NCBI GenBank assembly: GCA_032000125.1
Contig: DAMALH010000018.1
Location: 1 to 64,000, forward strand
Direction of reading: 5' to 3'
Origin: Dryocola sp032000125
GTDB lineage: Bacteria; Pseudomonadota; Gammaproteobacteria; Enterobacterales; Enterobacteriaceae
DNA length: 64,000 nt
Positions 1 to 9,550 of the stretch are shown here, piece by piece. The stretch's first letter is position 1. Each line of letters opens with the position of its first letter. The position numbers and the translations under genes were made by a program. Below the pieces are notes generated by a model. The model was given only the letters and a program-made list of their open reading frames with translations, was not told the origin of the DNA and made no database searches.

Positions 1-53
<53 letters not shown>

Positions 54-95
54 TTTGGCGTAACGCTGCAAATTCTGCATCGGTACGGGAGGCGC

Positions 96-123
96 ATTAT
101 ACGAGAAATCGTTTTTGTCGCAA
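96..123 (-). promoter_or_regulatory. Promoter of the tRNA-Gly gene
   Basis: On the minus strand a -35 TTGCGA (118-123) and a perfect -10 TATAAT (96-101) are separated by 16 bp. They are followed by a GC-rich discriminator (GCGCCTCCCG), the usual sign of a strong stringently controlled stable-RNA promoter. The tRNA 5' end lies about 43 bases downstream, leaving room for a short leader. Confidence 0.8.
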
Positions 124-263
124 GCCTTTCAAACCGTTTTTTTCGCAAATTAAGTCCGAATGGTGATTTAAGCGACAAGATGATTATTTTATGCTCTTTT
201 GGCGCAAAATTCCTTCTTCCCGGCCTCACCTTTGGGGAAGGCCAGGATGAAGCCACGCTGCGT

Positions 264-809
264 TTAAAGCTTAATAAAATTCTCGCGATAGTAGGCCAGT
301 TCCGCCACCGACTCGCGGATGTCGTCCATCGCCTGGTGCGTGCCCTGTTTTTTAAAGTTGGTAAGGATTTCAGGCTTCCAGCGCTTAGCCAGCTCCTTAA
401 GCGTGCTGACGTCGAGATAGCGGTAATGGAAGTAGGCTTCCAGCTCTGGCATATATTTAAACAAGAAGCGGCGATCCTGGCCGATGCTGTTACCGCAGAT
501 TGGCGACGTGCCTGCCGGTACCCACTGCTGCAAAAACGCGATGGTCGCAAGCCCTGCCGCCCGGTCATCCAGCCGGCTTGCCTTAACACGCTCTACCAGT
601 CCGCTGCCGGTATGGGTACGAACGTTCCAGTCATCCATTAACGCAAGCTGCTCGTCGGACTGATGTACCGCAATCGTCGGCCCTTCGGCGAGAATATTCA
701 GATTGGCGTCGGTCACCAGAGTGGCAATTTCAATTATGCGATCCCGCTCGGGATCCAGGCCGGTCATTTCTAAATCAATCCAAATCAGATTGTTTTCGTT
801 TCCACTCAT
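264..809 (-). CDS. orn: Oligoribonuclease
   Basis: Cytoplasmic 3'-5' exoribonuclease that degrades 2-5 nt RNA fragments and linear di-nucleotides to mononucleotides; essential in E. coli. The 181-aa length equals the E. coli protein. The DEDDh fold is visible: D12 and E14 in WIDLEMTG, and the C-terminal H158-x4-D163 in HQAMDDIRES. The reading frame stays open upstream, but the start chosen (ATG 807-809, MSGNENN) matches the family N-terminus. It is divergent from rsgA and lies directly upstream of tRNA-Gly, as in E. coli. Confidence 0.98.
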   Translation of the reverse strand: MSGNENNLIWIDLEMTGLDPERDRIIEIATLVTDANLNILAEGPTIAVHQSDEQLALMDDWNVRTHTGSGLVERVKASRLDDRAAGLATIAFLQQWVPAGTSPICGNSIGQDRRFLFKYMPELEAYFHYRYLDVSTLKELAKRWKPEILTNFKKQGTHQAMDDIRESVAELAYYRENFIKL

Positions 810-921
810 GCTATTTTCCACCCTTCTCGCTCGTCGCCCATCCGACAGATGAGTTAATTCGTATAAAATAGTGTGTATCATAGAGGTTTTGCCCATCAGG
901 GGCGACCAGGAGCCAGTAAGA

Positions 922-1977
922 TTGAGCAAAAATAAACTCTCCAAAGGACAGCAGCGCCGGGTTAAAGCAAACCACCAGCGTCGGCTTAAACAGACCGTGG
1001 AGAAAGCCGATCCCGATGACTCTCAGTTTGGCGAACCCCGCGATGGCCGCGTCATCAGCCGCTTTGGCCAGCATGCGGATGTCGAATCGCCTGAAGGCGA
1101 AGTGCACCGCTGCAACATCCGCCGCACCATACGCTCGCTGGTAACAGGCGACCGCGTTGTCTGGCGCCCGGCAAAAGAGGCGGCCACGGGCGTTACGATT
1201 AAAGGCATTGTCGATGCGGTACATGCCCGTTCCTCCGTCCTCACGCGCCCTGATTTCTACGACGGCGTAAAACCTATCGCCGCAAACATTGACCAAATCA
1301 TTATAGTTTCCGCGATCTTACCGGAGCTTTCTTTAAACATTATTGACCGTTATTTAGTCGCCTGCGAAACGCTGGACGTTGAGCCGCTGCTGGTGCTCAA
1401 CAAAACCGACCTGCTGGACGAAGAAGGTCTGGCATTCGTGAATGAGCAGATGGATATCTACCGTAAAATCGGCTACCGCGTATTGATGGTGTCCAGCTAT
1501 AAAGCCGAAGGGTTACAAGCGCTGGAAGCGGCACTTGTTGGCCGCGTCAGCATCTTTGCCGGGCAGTCGGGCGTGGGTAAATCCAGTCTGCTAAACAACC
1601 TGCTTGGTTTTAAAGACGACCAGATCCTGGTGAACGATGTCTCTGACAACTCAGGTTTGGGCCAGCACACGACTACCGCTTCGCGCCTGTATCACTTCCC
1701 GGGCGGCGGCGATGTTATCGACTCGCCGGGCGTGCGCGAATTTGGCCTGTGGCATTTAGAGCCGGAACAAATCACCCACGGCTTTGTCGAATTCCATGAC
1801 TATTTAGGCCGTTGCAAATATCGTGACTGCCGCCATGACAACGATCCCGGCTGTGCGCTGCGCGAAGCGGTAGAGCGCGGGGAAATTGCCGAATCCCGCT
1901 TCGAAAACTACCATCGCATACTGGAAAGCATGGCGCAGGTGAAAACGCGTAAAAACTTTTCTGAAACGGATAACTGA
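922..1977 (+). CDS. rsgA: Small-subunit ribosome biogenesis GTPase RsgA
   Basis: Circularly permuted GTPase that checks late maturation of the 30S decoding centre and releases RbfA. The 351-aa protein has an N-terminal OB fold, NKTD (G4, residues 160-163) before the P-loop GQSGVGKS (214-221) as expected for the permuted order, and a C-terminal zinc knuckle CKYRDC-H-x-C. The start is TTG 922, nine bases after an AGGAG (908-912), giving MSKNKLSKGQ, the conserved family start; the upstream in-frame extension is not conserved. Divergent from orn. Confidence 0.97.
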   Translation: MSKNKLSKGQQRRVKANHQRRLKQTVEKADPDDSQFGEPRDGRVISRFGQHADVESPEGEVHRCNIRRTIRSLVTGDRVVWRPAKEAATGVTIKGIVDAVHARSSVLTRPDFYDGVKPIAANIDQIIIVSAILPELSLNIIDRYLVACETLDVEPLLVLNKTDLLDEEGLAFVNEQMDIYRKIGYRVLMVSSYKAEGLQALEAALVGRVSIFAGQSGVGKSSLLNNLLGFKDDQILVNDVSDNSGLGQHTTTASRLYHFPGGGDVIDSPGVREFGLWHLEPEQITHGFVEFHDYLGRCKYRDCRHDNDPGCALREAVERGEIAESRFENYHRILESMAQVKTRKNFSETDN

Positions 1978-2055
1978 CATTTAAGCCGGGCGTCGCTAGA
2001 ATCGCCCCCCTTTGTGTATAGGCCCTCAGTGGGAACATTTAGCCAGGAGGCTATT

Positions 2056-3021
2056 TTGTTAGACAACATCAAACTTTCGCTGCAATACATTCTGCCGAAA
2101 CTCTGGCTGACCCGCCTCGCGGGCTGGGGCGCAAGTAAACGTGCAGGCTGGTTGACCAAACTGGTGATCGACCTGTTCGTGAAGTACTACAAGGTCAACA
2201 TGACGGAAGCGCAGAAGCCGGATACCGCAAGCTACCGTACCTTCAACGATTTTTTCGTCCGTCCGCTGCGTGACGAAGTTCGCCCGGTCAATACCGACCC
2301 GAATATCCTTGTCATGCCCGCCGACGGCGTAATCAGCCAGCTTGGCCGCATTGAAGAAGATAAAATTTTGCAGGCCAAAGGGCATAACTACAGCCTGGAA
2401 GCGCTGCTGGCGGGTAACTACCTGATGGCGGACCTGTTCCGTAACGGCAGCTTTGCCACCACTTACCTGTCGCCACGCGACTATCACCGCGTACATATGC
2501 CGTGCAACGGTATCCTGCGCGAAATGATTTATGTTCCAGGCGATCTGTTCTCTGTAAACCACCTGACCGCGCAAAACGTGCCTAACCTGTTTGCGCGTAA
2601 CGAACGTGTGATTTGCCTGTTCGATACCGAGTTTGGCCCAATGGCGCAAATTCTGGTAGGCGCAACCATCGTAGGCAGCATCGAAACAGTATGGGCAGGC
2701 ACCATTACGCCTCCGCGCGAAGGCGTTATCAGGCGCTGGACATGGCCTGCTGGCGAAAGCGAAGGCTCCATTGCGCTGCTTAAAGGTCAGGAGATGGGCC
2801 GCTTTAAGCTGGGCTCAACCGTGATTAACCTGTTCGCACCGGGGAAAGTTAACCTGGCCGAGCAGCTACAGAGCCTGTCGGTAACCAAAATTGGCGAGCC
2901 GCTGGCCGTTTCCACTGAACCTGTAGTAGAGCCAGAAGTGCCGGTAAGCGAAATTCCTCAGGCGGAAATCGACGCCGAACTGGAAGCCAGCCCACTGGTG
3001 GAAAACAAACCCGAAAGTTAA
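2056..3021 (+). CDS. psd: Phosphatidylserine decarboxylase proenzyme
   Basis: Inner-membrane enzyme that makes phosphatidylethanolamine from phosphatidylserine. The self-cleavage site LGST is at residues 252-255, cutting between G253 and S254 to give the beta chain and the pyruvoyl-bearing alpha chain. Total length is 321 aa (E. coli 322). TTG at 2056 is the start: AGGAGG lies five bases upstream and the protein then begins MLDNIKLSLQYILPK, as in relatives. The tail after residue 285 is acidic and variable, which is usual. It precedes mscM by 62 bp, probably in one operon. Confidence 0.97.
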   Translation: MLDNIKLSLQYILPKLWLTRLAGWGASKRAGWLTKLVIDLFVKYYKVNMTEAQKPDTASYRTFNDFFVRPLRDEVRPVNTDPNILVMPADGVISQLGRIEEDKILQAKGHNYSLEALLAGNYLMADLFRNGSFATTYLSPRDYHRVHMPCNGILREMIYVPGDLFSVNHLTAQNVPNLFARNERVICLFDTEFGPMAQILVGATIVGSIETVWAGTITPPREGVIRRWTWPAGESEGSIALLKGQEMGRFKLGSTVINLFAPGKVNLAEQLQSLSVTKIGEPLAVSTEPVVEPEVPVSEIPQAEIDAELEASPLVENKPES

Positions 3022-3031
3022 CAAGCCATAC

Positions 3032-3064
3032 CCCGGCGCCCGCGGCATGGCTGCGGACGCCGGG
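3032..3064 (+). other. GC-rich hairpin between psd and mscM
   Basis: An inverted repeat CCCGGCG (3032-3038) / CGCCGGG (3058-3064) with an inner CCGC/GCGG pairing. No T-run follows, so it is more likely an mRNA-stability or attenuating structure inside the psd-mscM operon than a full terminator. Confidence 0.5.
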
Positions 3065-3083
3065 TTCAGATAAAGGTACTGAC

Positions 3084-6000
3084 GTGCGCCTGATAATCAT
3101 TTTTCTGATGGCCTGGTGCCTCAGCACGGGCGCGTACGCCGCAACGCTCCCTGATGCGAAACAGATAACCCAGGAACTTGAGCAAGCCAAATCCGCGAAG
3201 GACCAGCCCAATCAGGCTGAAACCGTGGAAACGCTCACGGCCGCCCTCAATGCGCTTGAAGAGCACAAAGCCTCCATTGAGCGTGCAAAACAATACCAGC
3301 AGGTTATTGATAACTTCCCTAAGCTGTCGCAAGGCCTGCGCCAGCAGCTTGCCGGCCTGCGTGATGAGCCGCAAAAAGTGCCGGAAGGCATGTCTACCGA
3401 TGAGCTAAACCAGGAGATTCTCCAGGTCAGCAGCCAGTTGCTGGATAAGAGCCGCCTCGCACAGCAGGAACAGGAGCGCACGCGGGAAATCACCGACTCG
3501 CTAAGCCAGCTCCCTCAGCAGCAGACCGATGCCCGTCGCCAGCTCAGCGAAATGGAGCGCCGCGTCGGTACGCAGCCGACCTCCGGCACGCCCTTAATTC
3601 AGGCGCAAAATCTGTCATTACAGGCCGAGTCGGCTCGTCTGAAGGCACAGGTAGACGAACTGGAACTGGCGCAGCTTTCTGCCAGCAACCGCCAGGAGCT
3701 CTCTCGCCTGCGCGCTGAGCTTGCGCAGAAGCAGAGCGCTGGCCTGGACGCCTATCTTCAGAGCCTGCGCAACCAGCTCAACAGCCAGCGTCAGCGAGAA
3801 GCCGAACGCGCGCTGGAAAGCACCGAGTTACTGGCTGAAAACAGCGCGAATCTGCCACCGTCGCTGGTCGCGCAGTTTAAAAATAACCGCGAACTTTCCC
3901 AGTCGCTTAACCAGCAGGCGCAGCGTATGGATCTGGTCGCCTCGCAGCAGCGCCAGGCAACCAGCCAGACGCTGCAGGTGCGCCAGGCCCTCAATACACT
4001 GCGCGAGCAATCCCAATGGCTGGGCGTCTCTAACGTGCTGGGCGAAGCATTACGCGCTCAGGTCGCCCGGCTGCCGGAGATGCCAAAACCGCAGCAACTG
4101 GATACCGAACTTGCTCAACTGCGCGTCCAGCGCCTGCATTATGAAGACCTGCTGAATAAGCAGCAGCAGTTACGCCAGCTTCGCCAGGCAAACGGCAACG
4201 AGCTGACCGCCGAACAAAACCGCATTCTGGAAGCGCAGCTCCGTACCCAGCGTGAGCTGCTAAATTCGCTGTTGCAGGGCGGCGATACGCTGATCCTCGA
4301 GCTAACCAAGCTGAAAGTGGCAAACAGCCAGCTTGAAGATGCGCTAAAAGAGGTCAACGAGGCTACGCACCGTTATCTGTTCTGGACTTCGGACGTAAGC
4401 GCGATGGGGATCTCCTGGCCGATTGAAATCCTTCAGGATTTGCGTCGCCTGGTTTCGCTCGACACCGTCAGCCAGCTTGGCAGCGCCGTCCTCATGATGC
4501 TAACCAGCCGGGCTACGCTGCTGCCGCTGTTTGCCGCGCTGATTCTCGTTGGCTTTAGCATCAGTTCACGCCGCCACTTCACCGCCTTCCTTGAACGCTC
4601 CAGCGCCAAAGTGGGCAAAGTCACCCAGGATCATTTCACCTTAACGCTGCGCACTCTGTTCTGGTCAATCCTCGTCGCCTCCCCGCTTCCCGTCCTTTGG
4701 GCTACGCTGGGTTACGGCTTGCGGGAGGCGTGGCCCTGGCCTATCGCCGTCGCCTTCGGGGACGGCGTCACCGCCACCGTGCCGCTGCTTTGGGTGGTGA
4801 TGATTTGCGCCACCTTTGCCCGTCCTACAGGCCTGTTCGTCGTGCACTTTGGCTGGCCGCGCGAACGAGTTGCCCGCGCGATGCGCTATTACCTGATGAG
4901 CATCGGTTTTATCGTGCCGCTGATCATGGCGCTAATCATGTTCGACAATCTCAACGATCGTGAGTTTTCCGGCTCGCTGGGAAGGCTGTGTTTTATTCTG
5001 ATTTGCGGCGCGCTGGCGCTGGTCACGCTCAGCCTGAAGCGAGCGGGAATCCCGCTCTACCTGGACAAACAGGGCAATAGCGATAACGTCGTCAACCGAA
5101 TCCTCTGGAACCTGATGCTCTGCGCGCCGCTGTCGGCCATTCTGGCTGCCGCCGTGGGGTATCTGGCAACGGCGCAGGCGCTGCTGGCTCGCCTCGAAAC
5201 CTCGGTCGCCATCTGGTTCCTGCTGCTGGTGATTTATCACGTGATACGCCGCTGGATGCTTATCCAGCGTCGCCGTCTGGCCTTCGATCGCGCCAAACAA
5301 CGCCGTGCCGAAATTCTGGCCCAGCGCGCACGCGGCGAAGACGAGGCTGCTCACGTCCACAGCACGGAAGGGTCGGCAGAAGCGGTGGAAGAAGCAGAAA
5401 TCGATCTCGATACCATCAGCGTCCAGTCTTTACGCCTGGTACGCTCGATTCTGATGCTGATTGCGCTGCTGTCGGTCATCGTACTTTGGTCGGAGATCCA
5501 TTCCGCGTTTGGCTTCCTTGAGAACATCACGCTGTGGGATGTCACCTCTACCGTGCAGGGCGTCGAAAGCCTTGAGCCCATTACGCTCGGTGCCGTATTG
5601 ATCGCCGTGCTGGTGCTTATTATCACCATGCAACTGGTGCGCAACCTGCCCGCGCTGCTGGAGCTTGCTCTCCTGCAGCACCTGGATTTAACGCCCGGCA
5701 CGGGCTATGCCATCACCACCATCACCAAATATCTGCTGCTGCTGATTGGCGGGCTGGTCGGCTTCTCGATGATCGGTATTGAATGGTCAAAACTGCAATG
5801 GCTGGTCGCCGCACTCGGCGTCGGACTTGGATTTGGCTTACAGGAAATTTTCGCCAACTTTATCTCCGGCCTGATTATTCTGTTTGAGAAGCCGATTCGT
5901 ATTGGCGATACCGTGACGATTCGCGATCTCACCGGCAGCATTACCAGGATCAACACGCGCGCGACCACCATCAGCGACTGGGACCGCAAAGAGATTATCG

Positions 6001-6419
6001 TGCCCAACAAGGCGTTTATTACTGAGCAGTTTATCAACTGGTCGCTGTCAGACTCCGTTACCCGCGTGGTGCTCACCGTGCCGGCACCGTCGGATGCAGA
6101 CAGCGAAGAAGTGACGGAAGTGCTGCTGCAGGCGGCCAGACGCTGTTCGCTGGTTATTGATAACCCGCAGCCGGAAGCGTTCCTGGTGGATTTACAGGCG
6201 GGGATTCAGATTTTTGAATTGCGAATTTACCCCGCAGAGATGGGGCATCGTATGCCGCTGCGCCACGAGATCCATCAGCTGATTCTGCAGGGCTTTCGCG
6301 AGCACAACATCGATCTGCCGTTCCCTCCGTTCCAGATGCGTCTGGAGAATATGGGCGGCTCGCGCAGCAGAACGATTAGGTCGGCGGGAACAGGCGGCCG
6401 GACGCCGGGAAGCCTGTAA
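3084..6419 (+). CDS. mscM: Miniconductance mechanosensitive channel MscM (MscK-like)
   Basis: Large inner-membrane channel that opens at low membrane tension during hypo-osmotic shock. The 1111-aa protein (E. coli 1107) has a signal peptide ending near AYA-A20, a long Gln-rich periplasmic coiled-coil domain (about residues 25-440), a series of transmembrane helices (about 450-900) and a C-terminal MscS-type channel domain (about 900-1090) including the conserved GLGFGLQEIFANFISG. The start is GTG 3084 with AAAGGT upstream. It follows psd as in E. coli, where the pair is cotranscribed. Confidence 0.95.
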   Translation: MRLIIIFLMAWCLSTGAYAATLPDAKQITQELEQAKSAKDQPNQAETVETLTAALNALEEHKASIERAKQYQQVIDNFPKLSQGLRQQLAGLRDEPQKVPEGMSTDELNQEILQVSSQLLDKSRLAQQEQERTREITDSLSQLPQQQTDARRQLSEMERRVGTQPTSGTPLIQAQNLSLQAESARLKAQVDELELAQLSASNRQELSRLRAELAQKQSAGLDAYLQSLRNQLNSQRQREAERALESTELLAENSANLPPSLVAQFKNNRELSQSLNQQAQRMDLVASQQRQATSQTLQVRQALNTLREQSQWLGVSNVLGEALRAQVARLPEMPKPQQLDTELAQLRVQRLHYEDLLNKQQQLRQLRQANGNELTAEQNRILEAQLRTQRELLNSLLQGGDTLILELTKLKVANSQLEDALKEVNEATHRYLFWTSDVSAMGISWPIEILQDLRRLVSLDTVSQLGSAVLMMLTSRATLLPLFAALILVGFSISSRRHFTAFLERSSAKVGKVTQDHFTLTLRTLFWSILVASPLPVLWATLGYGLREAWPWPIAVAFGDGVTATVPLLWVVMICATFARPTGLFVVHFGWPRERVARAMRYYLMSIGFIVPLIMALIMFDNLNDREFSGSLGRLCFILICGALALVTLSLKRAGIPLYLDKQGNSDNVVNRILWNLMLCAPLSAILAAAVGYLATAQALLARLETSVAIWFLLLVIYHVIRRWMLIQRRRLAFDRAKQRRAEILAQRARGEDEAAHVHSTEGSAEAVEEAEIDLDTISVQSLRLVRSILMLIALLSVIVLWSEIHSAFGFLENITLWDVTSTVQGVESLEPITLGAVLIAVLVLIITMQLVRNLPALLELALLQHLDLTPGTGYAITTITKYLLLLIGGLVGFSMIGIEWSKLQWLVAALGVGLGFGLQEIFANFISGLIILFEKPIRIGDTVTIRDLTGSITRINTRATTISDWDRKEIIVPNKAFITEQFINWSLSDSVTRVVLTVPAPSDADSEEVTEVLLQAARRCSLVIDNPQPEAFLVDLQAGIQIFELRIYPAEMGHRMPLRHEIHQLILQGFREHNIDLPFPPFQMRLENMGGSRSRTIRSAGTGGRTPGSL

Positions 6420-6426
6420 GCTTATG

Positions 6427-6448
6427 CCGCCCTCTCCCCGGAGGGCGG
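6427..6448. terminator. Hairpin between convergent mscM and epmA
   Basis: Perfect 8-bp GC stem CCGCCCTC / GAGGGCGG with a six-base loop, placed between two converging genes. Neither side has a T-run, so any terminator action would be weak or factor-assisted. Confidence 0.5.
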
Positions 6449-6453
6449 TAGCC

Positions 6454-7431
6454 TCAGGCCCGGTCTACCGGGAAAGCCAGCACATCGGCAAGGCTGTCTA
6501 CGCCTAACGCCAGCATAACCAGACGATCCACGCCCAGCGCCACGCCAGAGCAATCCGGCAGGCCGGCTTTTAAGGCTTCAAGCAAATTCACATCGATCGG
6601 CTGCTGCGTTAAGTCGCGGGCGGCACGCTTGCGGTTATCCTGCTCGAAACGCTGCTGCTGTTCGCGGGCATCGGTCAGCTCGTGGAACCCATTCGCCAGT
6701 TCAATGCCTTTGAAATAAACCTCAAAACGCTCCGCCACGCGGTGATCTTCATTGCTGATTTGCGCGAGCGCCGCCTGGCTTGCCGGGAAGTGGTAGATAA
6801 ACGCGGGCTTATCTTTACCGATATGCGGCTCAACGCCCATGGTAAACAGCAGTTGCAGCAGCGTGTCGCGATCTTCTTCTTCATCGGCAATGTTACTGAG
6901 ATCGAGTTTTGCCGCCGCTTCGCGCAGCAGGGTTTTATCTGCCGATAACGGATCGATTTCCAGATGGCGCTGGAAAGCCTGCTGATAGGAGAGCGACTCG
7001 GCGGCCTCGCATTCCAGCACCTGTTGCAGCAGATCGTCCACCTCATTCATCAGACGATACATGTCGTAGTGCGGGCGATACCACTCCAGCATGGTGAATT
7101 CAGGATTGTGATGACGTCCCATTTCTTCGTTACGGAAACTGCGGCAAAGCTGGAACACCGGGCCTACGCCCGCCGCCAGCAGGCGCTTCATGTGGTACTC
7201 CGGGCTGGTCATCAGGTACAAATTAACCCCCTGAGAATGGCCGGGACCAACAAAACGGGTTTCAAACGGGACCAGATGAATATCGGTTACCGTCGCCTGG
7301 CTCATGCAGGGTGTTTCCACCTCCAGTACGCCGCGGTCGGCAAAAAAGCGCCGAATTTCCGCCATAATAGCGGCGCGTTTCAACAGGTTGGGGATGGATG
7401 CGCTCGGCTGCCAGGTGGCCGTTTCGCTCAT
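6454..7431 (-). CDS. epmA: EF-P (R)-beta-lysine ligase
   Basis: Truncated lysyl-tRNA-synthetase paralog (also called PoxA, GenX, YjeA) that activates (R)-beta-lysine and attaches it to Lys34 of elongation factor P. Length 325 aa, the same as E. coli, containing only the class II catalytic core: motif 2 (FRNEEMGRHHNPEFTMLEWY) and motif 3 (GVALGVDRLVML) are intact and no anticodon-binding domain is present. Divergent from frdA. Its substrate gene efp and the partner aminomutase gene epmB are about 9 kb away in the same window. Confidence 0.98.
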   Translation of the reverse strand: MSETATWQPSASIPNLLKRAAIMAEIRRFFADRGVLEVETPCMSQATVTDIHLVPFETRFVGPGHSQGVNLYLMTSPEYHMKRLLAAGVGPVFQLCRSFRNEEMGRHHNPEFTMLEWYRPHYDMYRLMNEVDDLLQQVLECEAAESLSYQQAFQRHLEIDPLSADKTLLREAAAKLDLSNIADEEEDRDTLLQLLFTMGVEPHIGKDKPAFIYHFPASQAALAQISNEDHRVAERFEVYFKGIELANGFHELTDAREQQQRFEQDNRKRAARDLTQQPIDVNLLEALKAGLPDCSGVALGVDRLVMLALGVDSLADVLAFPVDRA

Positions 7432-7600
7432 GAGTTAATCTCCGTAGTCAAACAAGGCGAGGAAGTCTACTCGCATCCCTGAAAGGAGACAAATTTTGCG
7501 CGGCAAAAGGGAAGTAATGTTAATACCTTTCGTATTCAGGGAGGCAATTTCGTGATGTGACTCATTACTCCTGATAATTAATTGCTGCACAGAGCAGCAA

Positions 7601-7655
7601 AAAAATCGAACGCATCAAATTTCCTTAAAATCTCTCCGGTTATAATCCGTTACCT
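7601..7655 (+). promoter_or_regulatory. frdABCD promoter with probable FNR site
   Basis: In the 328-bp gap between epmA and frdA, a perfect TATAAT (7641-7646) is preceded not by a -35 box but by ATCGAACGCATCAAAT (7605-7620), which has the same form as the FNR site of the E. coli frd promoter. Its centre lies roughly 41 bp before the likely start point, the usual class II activator position. The rest of the gap shows no gene. NarL repression is known in E. coli but I could not place its sites with confidence. Confidence 0.6.
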
Positions 7656-7759
7656 ACAAAGGAGCAGGGAAAAAACCTTTCGCAATAGCCCCTACCATTT
7701 CGGTGGACTACCTTTGGTGAAATAAGCATTGCGAAATAACTAAAAACTGGAGGAATGTC

Positions 7760-9550
7760 GTGCAAATCTTTCAAGCCGATCTTGCCATTATTGGCGCTGG
7801 CGGAGCGGGATTACGAGCGGCCATTGCAGCCGCTCAGGCCAATCCACAGGCTAAAATCGCTCTGATTTCCAAAGTCTACCCCATGCGTAGCCATACGGTA
7901 GCCGCAGAAGGGGGTTCTGCCGCCGTCGCGCAGGGTCACGACAGCTTTGCGTACCATTTCCACGATACGGTAGCCGGCGGCGACTGGCTGTGCGAGCAGG
8001 ACGTGGTGGATTACTTCGTGCACCACTGCCCTACTGAAATGACGCAGCTTGAGCAGTGGGGCTGCCCGTGGAGCCGCCGTGCGGACGGGTCGGTCAACGT
8101 GCGTCGCTTTGGGGGCATGAAAATCGAGCGTACCTGGTTTGCCGCAGATAAAACCGGCTTCCATATGCTCCACACCCTTTTCCAGACCTCGTTACAGTTC
8201 CCACAGATTCAGCGCTTCGACGAGCATTTTGTCCTCGACATTCTGGTGGACGACGGCCAGGCCCACGGCCTGGTTGCCATGAATATGATGGAAGGCTCGC
8301 TGGTGCAAATTCGCGCTAACGCGGTGGTGATGGCGACCGGCGGCGCGGGGCGCGTTTACCGCTATAACACCAACGGCGGCATCGTCACCGGCGACGGTAT
8401 GGGCATGGCGTTAAGCCATGGCGTGCCGCTGCGCGACATGGAATTTGTTCAGTATCATCCAACCGGCCTACCCGGTTCCGGCATTCTGATGACGGAAGGC
8501 TGCCGCGGTGAAGGCGGTATCCTGGTGAATAAAGATGGCTATCGCTATCTGCAGGATTACGGCATGGGGCCAGAAACCCCGCTGGGCGAGCCGAAGAATA
8601 AGTATATGGAGCTGGGGCCGCGCGACAAAGTGTCGCAGGCCTTCTGGCATGAATGGCGCGCAGGCCGCACTATTCCCGGGCCGCGCGGCGATGTGGTTTA
8701 CCTCGATTTGCGTCATTTGGGCGAGAAAAAACTCCTCGAACGTCTGCCGTTTATCTGCGAGCTGGCCAAAGCTTACGTCGGCGTCGATCCGGTTAAAGAA
8801 CCGATTCCGGTACGGCCAACGGCGCACTACACCATGGGCGGTATCGAAACCGACGCCCAATGCGAAACGCGTATCAAAGGGCTGTTCGCGGTAGGCGAAT
8901 GTTCTTCTGTTGGTCTGCACGGCGCAAACCGCTTAGGCTCCAATTCACTGGCGGAACTGGTGGTCTTTGGTCGCATGGCGGGGGAGCAGGCTATGCAGCG
9001 AGCCAGGGACGTGCAGCCCGCTAACGATGCGGCACTGAACGCCCAGGCAACGGACATTGAAGGCCGTCTGAAGCAGTTGGTGAATCAGGAGGGGAACGAG
9101 AAATGGTCTGGAATCCGCGATGAAATGGGCCTTGCCATGGAAGAAGGCTGCGGCATTTACCGCACGCCGGAGCTAATGCAAAAAACCATCGACAAGCTGG
9201 CAGAGCTGCAGGAGCGCTTCCGGAGAGTGCGCATCACCGACAGCTCCAGCGTGTTCAATACCGACCTGCTCTATACCATTGAGCTGGGCCACGGGCTGAA
9301 CGTTGCGGAATGCATGGCGCACTCGGCGATGGCGCGTAAAGAATCCCGTGGGGCGCACCAGCGTCTGGACGAAGGCTGTACCGAACGTGATGACGTCAAC
9401 TTCCTTAAGCATACCCTCGCCTTCCGGGATGCGGACGGCACTACGCGTCTGGACTACAGCGACGTGAAAATCACCACCCTGCCGCCGGCAAAACGCGTCT
9501 ACGGTGCGGAAGCGGAAGCCGCCGATAAGAAGGAGACGACGAATGGCTGA
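7760..9550 (+). CDS. frdA: Fumarate reductase flavoprotein subunit
   Basis: Catalytic subunit of quinol:fumarate reductase, which reduces fumarate to succinate at the cytoplasmic face during anaerobic respiration. The 596-aa protein shows the N-terminal FAD-binding GAGGAGLRAA, His45 within MRSHTVAAEGG as the covalent FAD attachment site, and the active-site region HPTGLPGSGIL. The start is GTG 7760 with GGAGG upstream. It overlaps frdB by 8 nt in the frdABCD operon. With aspA and dcuA in this window it completes the aspartate to fumarate to succinate route. Confidence 0.98.
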   Translation: MQIFQADLAIIGAGGAGLRAAIAAAQANPQAKIALISKVYPMRSHTVAAEGGSAAVAQGHDSFAYHFHDTVAGGDWLCEQDVVDYFVHHCPTEMTQLEQWGCPWSRRADGSVNVRRFGGMKIERTWFAADKTGFHMLHTLFQTSLQFPQIQRFDEHFVLDILVDDGQAHGLVAMNMMEGSLVQIRANAVVMATGGAGRVYRYNTNGGIVTGDGMGMALSHGVPLRDMEFVQYHPTGLPGSGILMTEGCRGEGGILVNKDGYRYLQDYGMGPETPLGEPKNKYMELGPRDKVSQAFWHEWRAGRTIPGPRGDVVYLDLRHLGEKKLLERLPFICELAKAYVGVDPVKEPIPVRPTAHYTMGGIETDAQCETRIKGLFAVGECSSVGLHGANRLGSNSLAELVVFGRMAGEQAMQRARDVQPANDAALNAQATDIEGRLKQLVNQEGNEKWSGIRDEMGLAMEEGCGIYRTPELMQKTIDKLAELQERFRRVRITDSSSVFNTDLLYTIELGHGLNVAECMAHSAMARKESRGAHQRLDEGCTERDDVNFLKHTLAFRDADGTTRLDYSDVKITTLPPAKRVYGAEAEAADKKETTNG